This document shows, piece by piece, positions 58,801 to 64,000 of a stretch of DNA of 64,000 bases. A model generated the notes under the pieces. That model was given only the letters and a program-made list of their open reading frames with translations. It was not told where the DNA came from and searched no databases. Position 1 is the first letter of the stretch, and each line of letters begins with the position of its first letter. The position numbers and the translations under genes are program-made. The stretch covers positions 528,684-592,683 of the forward strand of contig JXTC01000090.1 in assembly GCA_002914845.1 (NCBI GenBank). The letters run 5' to 3'. This stretch comes from Trema orientale. Taxonomy: Eukaryota; Streptophyta; Magnoliopsida; Rosales; Cannabaceae.

Positions 58801-59785
58801 ACAGAAATGTATCTAATTGGAATATCACAGTTCATGTCGTAATAGGTAATATTGAAACTATCGGGGAAAATGTAAGTATGAAGTAAAAATTACCTTCCAT
58901 CAAAAGGTTCAAAAAAGTCACCATGAAGGATAGGAGTACGGTACGGATTTTACACAGAGAATAGAACTTAATAGGACACAAAAGAATCTTAAAAGTACAT
59001 GACCAAGTACAATTTAAAATCAGCAAAATTAAACTACAGATCTTAACATTGAACTTCAGGCTACCATCTGCCTAAGCCCACTGCACAACATAGGTAATAA
59101 TGATATCCTGGGAACTGAAAATCTAGAAATTGAAAACCTAGGACAAATATTACACCTGCTTACATGATTCACATTTATTTGTACATATATTTAAAAAAGT
59201 AGAAAAAGAACTACTACAAAGAAAACTTGCATATTATTGCAAAACATTAAGTAAATACAGATATGCATATCTCCATCATTGGGATAGAAAAAAGTTCTGG
59301 GTGCTTTTATGGTTAAATGGTGTAAAAGAGTCTAAAGATTTTTTTTTTCTTTTTCTGACCTACTGAGAGGGTGGGGTTCATTTATCTAATTTTATTGTTA
59401 CAGGGACTTTTAATTCCTTTTGTTGTATTTAGATTCACATTGATTAATAATTGTTGTTTCACTATGTATTACAAATAAAATTAACTAAAAAATGAATAGA
59501 CTCATATCAACTAGACAGCAACACTTATTAAATACTAGTCAAGAAACAAAGTAAGTACATTAACAAGCAAAAATACCAACTATGACAAAAACAAGAAGGT
59601 TTGCAAATTTAATAAAATGTTCTATAGGGATCCAACAAACATCCTAACAGTAACAGCACCATAACCATGTATGAGTTAAAAGGTATGAGGACACCACATA
59701 GGATACATTCAATGCTTTGTTGTGAATTGTTAAGTTTAGATAACTTCTCAGACAATGTCTGGCCATCAAATACCTCGTTGCTCAT
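43881..59785 (-). CDS. CID/CREPT-domain protein, RPRD1/Rtt103-like (572 aa, 7 coding exons)
   Basis: Coding exons on the minus strand: 59707-59785, 58373-58620, 51883-52038, 51647-51803, 48537-48676, 48415-48450 and 43881-44783, 1719 nt in total, all GT-AG and phase-consistent. Residues 1-130 form the CID fold: LSEKLSKLNNSQQSIE, LSRWCISYRKKAKLIVETWE, REQRISFLYLANDILQNSRR, GSEFVNEFWKVLP, VDIWEERKVFGSRGQ. Such domains bind the phosphorylated C-terminal repeats of RNA polymerase II and act in transcription termination. Residues 160-270 are a coiled-coil CREPT-like segment. The last 300 residues are Pro/Gln-rich, with a run of nine Gln near the end. Introns of 3.6 and 6.3 kb hold transposon debris. 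Plant relatives are often labelled ENTH/VHS family. Confidence 0.93.
47107..48245. repeat. Probable non-autonomous MULE-type element in a CID intron
   Basis: The left end contains AGTCTCATTTAATTCCTAAA and AAAATCAGACATTG. The right end, reversed, contains AACTCTCATTTAGTTTGTAA and AAAATTAGACATTTG in the same order. This indicates inverted ends about 1.1 kb apart. The interior has a TA microsatellite (47263-47297) and a less AT-rich block at 47640-47970 with a 62-codon minus frame of unknown origin, possibly a captured host fragment. No target duplication was resolved. Confidence 0.45.
47263..47297. repeat. TA microsatellite
   Basis: About eleven consecutive TA units, then CACATATATATATG and a GTGTGTGTGT tail. 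Confidence 0.9.
48804..49110. repeat. 164-bp tandem duplication in a CID intron
   Basis: TTATTAGATAGTACAGCT starts both copies, at 48804 and 48968. The copies continue through GTGTGCATCTTGAGCCTTTA and AGTCGGTTGTTCCTTCCAAG with a few substitutions. The second copy runs into a LINE fragment. Confidence 0.9.
49111..49625 (+). pseudogene. LINE 3' fragment
   Basis: In one frame AVWLDRNKKIFEDAEEHIKS (near 49328) matches the C-terminal part after the zinc-binding reverse-transcriptase domain of plant L1-type LINEs. It is followed by a 3' tail, TTTTTGATAAAAGTAGTTTC then an A-rich end near 49617. It is 5'-truncated, with stops, and inserted antisense to the CID gene. Confidence 0.6.
49626..50014. other. 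CID intron, no element identified
   Basis: No gene or repeat boundary is supported here. Confidence 0.4.
50015..50807. repeat. MITE-like element containing a polypyrimidine tract
   Basis: The left edge reads ATTCCTTTGTTTGATTGG and ATAGGAATAACCATTTC. The right edge, reversed, reads GGTGCTGTTTGGTTGCAT and GGAATAGAAATTGTAATGG. GTTTGGTT ends with alternating GGAAT words are a familiar plant MITE pattern. The interior is mostly the CT tract at 50199-50625. Confidence 0.5.
50199..50625. repeat. 420-bp polypyrimidine minisatellite
   Basis: Nearly pure C/T on the plus strand in degenerate units around CTCTCTCCTCCCTCTCTCTA with interspersed CTACTTT. In the CID pre-mRNA it is purine-rich. The 196-codon Leu/Ser-rich frame over it is compositional. 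Confidence 0.9.
50829..51195. repeat. Imperfect duplication with an N at the junction
   Basis: TCGTTTCAAAA(A)GTAAAATGG and about 110 following bases (50868-50978) recur at 51096-51184. The second copy is preceded by CAATGTCTGCCTTTCTCTTA, itself a copy of 50578-50613, and by the single N at 51079. The mosaic order suggests local misassembly or template switching. Confidence 0.85.
52577..52830 (+). pseudogene. LINE zinc-binding domain fragment
   Basis: FTWKSPIPNRVKVLAWLVHH and NNTCELVQKEKT match the segment just before the reverse-transcriptase zinc-binding domain of plant LINEs. Frames break soon after, and only remnants of the CxxC...HLFxHC region can be suspected. Confidence 0.6.
53570..54690 (-). 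pseudogene. 5'-truncated LINE (L1 type), sense to CID
   Basis: On the minus strand: KWLWRFPTERDTLWGRVIKS near 54630, GNGHKVRFWEDGWVGES near 54470, SRRLEHFISSGRYSWSL, then after frameshifts the zinc-binding domain with WCVMCGRIAEVRDHLFLHC and FASAMWSKM (53796-54098). This order is the region after the reverse-transcriptase core in plant L1 elements. A poly-A tail (poly-T on plus) at 53571-53589 ends the fragment. One N sits at 54127. The RT core and endonuclease are missing. Confidence 0.8.
55915..56150. repeat. Local duplication with an N at the junction
   Basis: TATTCAATGATATATTGATT through ATGAGGACAGTGGAAACCAA occurs at about 55971-56021 and again right after the N at 56022. A flanking TTCTTGGAAAATATCCCAAC block also occurs twice (55928 and 56091). 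Confidence 0.85.
56868..57660 (-). pseudogene. 5'-truncated LINE, sense to CID
   Basis: The poly-A tail (poly-T at 56870-56887) is preceded on the minus strand by the same tail seen at 53.6 and 60.3 kb (GATGATAAGACATCATC, TAGGAAACAG). Upstream lie degraded zinc-binding-domain words in mixed frames (CGKSNDYRNHLF, FGVSWVWPLE). The left limit is approximate; similarity fades near 57660. Confidence 0.7.
57939..57970 (-). repeat. LINE tail remnant
   Basis: A poly-T run is followed by GTGGTAGGAAAC, the junction seen at the other LINE 3' ends in these introns. Confidence 0.5.
58621..59706 (-). other. CID first coding intron
   Basis: Donor T|GTATCCTATG at 59706 and acceptor GATCAG at 58621. No inserted element is recognised. 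The first coding exon supplies one base of the Ser codon completed by CG at 58620. Confidence 0.7.
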
Positions 59786-59808
59786 ACTGCTACAAGCTTT
59801 TACATTCC
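59786..59808 (-). promoter_or_regulatory. CID leader exon 2 with AUG-UAA minimal uORF
   Basis: After the predicted acceptor AATGCAG the leader reads GGAATGTAAAAGC: an ATG at 59805 is immediately followed by TAA, 20 bases upstream (A to A) of the main ATG at 59785. Start-stop elements of this kind stall ribosomes in some plant leaders, for example boron-responsive NIP5;1. That it works here is inference. Confidence 0.55.
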
Positions 59809-60275
59809 CTGCATTAATTGGATTGACAAAGAATTTGTCATTATACTAGAATGCACCACAATCACAACAATCAAGATATTCCAATGGCAAAAAGAGGAAA
59901 AAGTGGAAGTTTCATTTACTTTTACTTGATAATAAAAAATAATAATATTGTATTAAGTGTACGAGTAAATAGAAAAGACATACATGAAACACTGAGTAGA
60001 TCAGGCAAAAGAAATGAAAAACAACACAGTTAGCCAGCAACCAGAGTGCTGAGTTAACACATTGAGTTTTGCTCCTCGAGTTAAAAATACATGGAATTGT
60101 GCTTCCCCGGCTATCTTGTGGGCGGCTAGAAGGGAACAGAAAGTACTTTCAAGGAAGTGTTTGAGGATGAAGAATATCATGGGGAGTGGAACAAAATCAA
60201 CTGCCGAGTTTTCTTATGGATTTCTGCTCGAGGAGTTTAGGGATATCCTATTATCATTGTCCATTATTTTTGTAA

Positions 60276-60620
60276 TTTTTTTGGGTAGGAAACAAGAAAA
60301 ATTTTATTGAAAAAAGGCGAATACAATAGGATGATAAGACATAATCTAAAATAAAAACTAAAGGCTAGGACAAGGTTAGAACAGGACTTCAAATCCACCG
60401 AAGAGAAGTCTAGTTAACCTAACCAATCCTCTATTCGAAGCAAATCCTGAAAGGCTAAGACTAAAACTCAACCCAAAAGAGAACCCAAGCCATAATTGCA
60501 CATCTCCATGATAGATAGACTCCACTACGAGAATCAGACCCGTCAAGATTAAAAAAAGGCACAATGTGAAACCAAAGATCAATACTTTACACGTTCAATT
60601 CATCTAAAACACACCATGAG
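60276..60620 (-). repeat. LINE 3' tail in the CID leader intron
   Basis: The poly-T-like TTTTTTTGGGTAGGAAACAA at 60275 and AGGATGATAAGACATAATCT repeat the tail of the other intronic LINEs. Only a few hundred bases precede it, with no readable protein. Confidence 0.6.
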
Positions 60621-61577
60621 GGAGAAAAAGAAGCATACGACCAAACATATGATTTGAAACAAATCAGGAAAATCAATCTACCATGAAACAATAACCAAGC
60701 AAAAACTTGAACATGAAAAAGAATATAAGCCTTCTGAACTAACCCAGCAGTTCAAAATCCTAAGAAGATAGGTCATCAATAAAAACCCTCTCATCTATCC
60801 TTTATTTTTCTTGGAAGGACTTCTCGTCCTTCTTTTCTTCTTTTCGTAATTGCGTTCTCCTAATAAAACTATTTCTTTACTTATCACCCAACATAAAAAG
60901 AGAGTAGCAACATTGATAATAAAGAGTGTAGTGGACTGGAGTGGTTAATTACAATATTTTCCTAAAACAAAATTTCATAACCTTTTCAAACCTTCTTCTT
61001 ATTCTCACTAAACACTAAAATATTATTTTCCAACGAACAGAATATTTACAAGTCCCAAACACTAAAAACGTTTGTTATTCAGAAAAAATAACAACAAACC
61101 CCCCAAACAAAACCTTTTCAGAAACATTAAGTTGTATGACATCCAGCTAAACAAACCCATTCCCAACAATAAGAGAAAACTACTTAATCAAGTTCTGATT
61201 GTTTAGATCTGAAACAAGAGAAGTAACACAAACCTACAACTGCTTCAACTTATGGGCGTTCAACTTTCCGGAAACGTATTAAGACTATATTACTACAAAA
61301 TTTATATACATATATATTTGTTTAAAAATAAAAAAAAAATTAAAAAAAAACTCCACAAACACAAACACTATAAATTCAAAAGTTTTCACTTTCTATTATT
61401 TTCTGGTACGAATTCTGAGCAACCAAACAGAGGCTTAACTAAGGTCCCCAAACAGCTGCTCGCAAGAAAAAAGGGAATCCGAAAACGATAAAATAAATGA
61501 ACAGGATTCGACTGAAATGAAGAGTGTGAATCAATTTCCTAAGAAGTAAACAGAATTAAAGCCATTAAATAGTTTAC
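60621..61577 (-). other. CID leader intron, remainder
   Basis: AT-rich intron between leader exons 1 and 2. No gene or further element is recognised. Confidence 0.45.
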
Positions 61578-61690
61578 CTTGAAGAAAGCAATAGAAGAAG
61601 ACCCAAAGCTCTGAAACCCTAGAATGCTAGAAGCCTTTCTGGGTTCGAAGCAGGAGAGCGATGCGGAGCCTGTCGTGAACAGAGAGACTG
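61578..61690 (-). promoter_or_regulatory. CID leader exon 1 and transcription start region
   Basis: On the minus strand a less AT-rich, pyrimidine-rich stretch (TCTCTCTGTTCACG, CATTCTAGGGTTTCAGAGC) runs to CTTCAAG|GTAAACT, a good donor ending at 61578. TCTAGGGTTT-type words are common in plant leaders. It contains no ATG. The poly-T tract at 61698-61716 lies just upstream. Confidence 0.55.
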
Positions 61691-61885
61691 GACTACTTTT
61701 TTTTTTTTTTTTTAATTTCTTTTTCGTTTTATTATTATTATTTTTTTATTTATTGAGGGTGAGAAACGAAAAAAGTTTAAAAATACAAATATATCCCCGG
61801 GCTTCATCTTAATTGCCAAAATAACCATCTTACTTGTTCTGATAAATAACAAAGGCTTGTCTCCAAAAAAAATAAACATAAAAAT

Positions 61886-62058
61886 AAGGGCGCGCCTACA
61901 GTAGGAGGGCGCGTCTACAGTAGGAGCGTCCCTATGTAAGGCCCTGTTTATACACCGTTTGATGGAAATCTGTGTATAAACAGATTCCTCACAGATTCCC
62001 ATCAAACGGTGTATAAACAGGAGCCTTACGTAGGGGCGCCCCTACTATAGCCGCCTCC
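61886..62058. repeat. Strong hairpin (foldback) element upstream of CID
   Basis: CCTGTTTATACACCGTTTG...GG at 61943-61965 is an exact 23-bp inverted repeat of 61999-62021, with an inner pair AATCTGTG/CACAGATT (61967-61974, 61990-61997). Outer arms (CTACAGTAGGAGGGCGCG, CGTCCCTATGTAAGG against CCTTACGTAGGGGCGCCC, CTACTATAGCCGCC) extend pairing imperfectly to about 170 bp. It is GC-rich in AT-rich flanks. The class is unknown; a MITE or foldback repeat is likely. Confidence 0.85.
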
Positions 62059-62544
62059 TAAAAATAATAGCTGAAATATAGGTGTTTTGCAAATTTAATC
62101 CTCTTTCGGCTTGTGTAAAATCATACGTTCATATTTCAAGTTTCTATAAATTTTTACTTTTTGCGTATAAATTGACCACCAAATTTCTCACTAAACATGG
62201 AATCTGAATTACAGATATCTAATTTTTGCTGACTAACACAAATAATTTATTAAGAATAACTTAAAACAGTTAGTACAAACCACTTAATTTGTACAAGAAA
62301 ATACAAATTTGTAAAAATTTGAAATGTAGAGGTATAACTTTACACAAGAGAAAAGACAAGTTTAAAAATACAAAAAAAAAACATACTTCAGTGTTTTTTT
62401 TTTTTTTTTTTGCAATTATCCCGATAACAGATATATTCTCCATAAATTCTAAAACCCTATCAAAATCATGTCATCAGTCGAGATTGGTCAAAATTAACAT
62501 TTAAAATACCCTCACTTGCAATTGTATTTTGTTGGTGGGATGTA
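62059..62544. other. Intergenic, no gene identified
   Basis: AT-rich, with a T17 run near 62394. No supported feature. Confidence 0.4.
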
Positions 62545-62975
62545 GGAGTCTGCAAAAAACTCTTTAACCCGACTAACCCGAATAACCCAACCAACTGGAT
62601 TAAAAAGTAATTCGAGTTGAATTCGGATTAATAAATGCCAACCCGAAGTTACAATGGTCGGGTTTGATGGTTTTGACAATCTGCCCAATGTAACCCAACC
62701 CGACCGAATAAAATTTATTCTTATTTTTTTAATTTATTTTTAAATATATATTATATAAAATTCAAAAAATTAGAGAAAATAGTAAAAAAAAAAAAAACAT
62801 GAAAATTATACTTATAAATACTAAGCCGGGTTAACCCGACCAATCCGACCAAATTATTGATCAAATTACAAATTTAAAATTCTAAAATTGGGAGGGTTTT
62901 CAGTTGCTAACATGAAACCTAAAGTTAATTGGGCGGGTTAACCCGCCGAACCCGACCGATACTCAGCCCTAGTGG
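62545..62975. repeat. hAT-like non-autonomous element with AACCCGACC ends
   Basis: The left side is rich in TAACCCGACTAACCCGAATA and the right in GGGTTAACCCGCCGAACCCG, ending GATACTCAGCCCTAG. Inverted, the right end reads CTAGGGCTGAGTATCGGTCG, a familiar hAT-type terminus in plants. The left terminus is unclear. Confidence 0.5.
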
Positions 62976-63521
62976 GATATTTTTGCGAGCTCTTATTCTC
63001 ACAACCAAACACACTATATCTAACTCCAAAACGTAGTCATTTTAAGGTAATTTAAATATGTGAAGAACAATCAAAACTAATCCCTCATTATCATTCTCAT
63101 CATGTATGTTTTAGAAAGAAGTGAGGCTGCAAGGATTTCTTAACTTACAAGCAATGGCCATGATGGTAAGTTTGGTTCAAACGACAGTCACAACGGTTCA
63201 AAAGCTTTCCTCTCTGATTGTGCAGTGTAGCAAGAAATTCTTTTAAAGAACGAGGAATAAAATTCTTCTATATATAGTTCAATTGAACAGTAGGTGAGAT
63301 TCTTAGCAATTTAAAAAAAAAATCTTTATTTTCATCCATACAAAAACAAAATTTTTTTAGACATACTTCAAAGATTGTGTAGAATGTTTTCTTTTCCTTT
63401 TTTTTTTAAGGTTTTCATTTAAGTGAATTTGGGTTTTATGTGATTTTAAGGTACTAAATGATTTAGAATGTAGTCTAAGATACTTATAACTATATCATGA
63501 TTATTGATAAAATAACTCAAA
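62976..63521. other. Intergenic, no gene identified
   Basis: AT-rich DNA between two hAT-like elements; no frame or repeat boundary is seen. Confidence 0.4.
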
Positions 63522-64000
63522 ATTAGGGCAGCAATTTTCTACACGACACGATGATACGTCTCAAAAATGATACCAAATAAACGGGTTTGGGTGACCTATT
63601 TAATTTTCGTGTCAATTTCGGGTTGAAACGTGTAACACATATAATAAACAGGTAGATTTTAGGTCAACCTACTTAACCCGAAAATGACTAGTATAACCCA
63701 TTTAATTAAACATGTTGTTTTTGTGTCGTGTCAACACGACACTAATACGACATATTTATTGATATTTTAATGTTTTAAATGTGATTTTGATTAATTCTAA
63801 ACATATTTTCATGTATACAATTGAATTAATTAGTGCATAATTGTGTTAAATTGGAGTAATCGTATCAATTTTAGATAATCGTGTCAAACAAGCTATAATA
63901 TGATACATGACATATTTATTAAACGGGTTACACGTGTCTTATTGTGTTACAAGTGTATTAATCGTGTCGTGTTCATGTTTAAGTTTTTGTCAAGTTTATT
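63522..64000 (+). mobile_element. hAT-like terminus (CGACACGA type), continuing past the window
   Basis: ATTAGGGCAGCAATTTTCTA followed by CACGACACGATGATACG, then GTGTCGTGTCAACACGACAC and repeated CGTGTC/GACACG words, is the look of a widespread plant hAT-type element. Only the left end is in the window. No transposase is seen. Confidence 0.5.

Noticed and set aside
62545-64000. Telomere-like or satellite repeats from AACCCG words
   Set aside because: The words are irregular and fit hAT-type termini rather than a telomeric or satellite array.

Overview
This is a nuclear window from a flowering plant, most likely a eudicot. The evidence is a very AT-rich background, GT-AG introns of up to 6 kb, plant-type genes (ELMO-domain and CID/CREPT-domain proteins), Athila-type Ty3/gypsy and Copia-type retroelement parts, and MULE, hAT and CACTA-like DNA transposons. 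I cannot name the species. I saw no rRNA or tRNA gene and nothing CRISPR-like. Three single N bases show that this is assembled sequence with small unresolved spots.

Layout. Bases 1-4.5 kb hold a small inverted-repeat element and a Copia-like LTR end with its primer-binding site. Bases 4.5-23.2 kb are a nested stack: a short hAT-like element appears to have received a Mutator-like element (MULE, 5244-23082, with about 138-bp terminal inverted repeats and a 10-11 bp target duplication). The MULE transposase gene is cut in two by a 12.2-kb Athila-like retrotransposon (7609-19811, target duplication GTAGT). The 3' LTR of that element contains two further small elements, each with a perfect 9-bp target duplication. 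The MULE also carries an antisense GRF-zinc-finger/transmembrane reading frame. Bases 23.6-26.2 kb are a decayed hAT (TTF-zinc-finger type) that landed inside what looks like a CACTA terminus. Bases 26.2-31.2 kb are mostly gene-poor, with one small secreted cysteine-rich peptide candidate.

Two single-copy-type host genes are readable exon by exon, both on the minus strand. The first is an ELMO/CED-12 domain protein (31311-34716, nine coding exons, 320 aa). The second is an RPRD1/Rtt103-like CID protein that should bind the RNA polymerase II C-terminal domain (43881-59785, seven coding exons, 572 aa). In both, splice phases close exactly. Both have an upstream intron in the 5' leader and an upstream AUG: a spliced 29-codon uORF for ELMO and a bare AUG-UAA for CID. 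Between them lies a hAT relic (36.0-40.9 kb) holding a 1.5-kb solo LTR, plus two inverted-repeat MITEs. The long CID introns are filled with 5'-truncated LINE fragments, a polypyrimidine minisatellite and local duplications, two of which meet at an N. Upstream of CID (61.9-64 kb) are a strong hairpin repeat and two hAT-type termini.

The window is therefore a two-gene segment heavily reshaped by transposons. None of the large elements looks autonomous now. Most stops in the Athila-like pol region are C-to-T/G-to-A changes, and the MULE has lost both recognisable catalytic aspartates the same way, as expected after long cytosine methylation. I did not find a clearly new biological system. The most unusual observations are the multi-level nest, the GRF frame inside the MULE, the two leader uORFs and the promoter-side hairpin.
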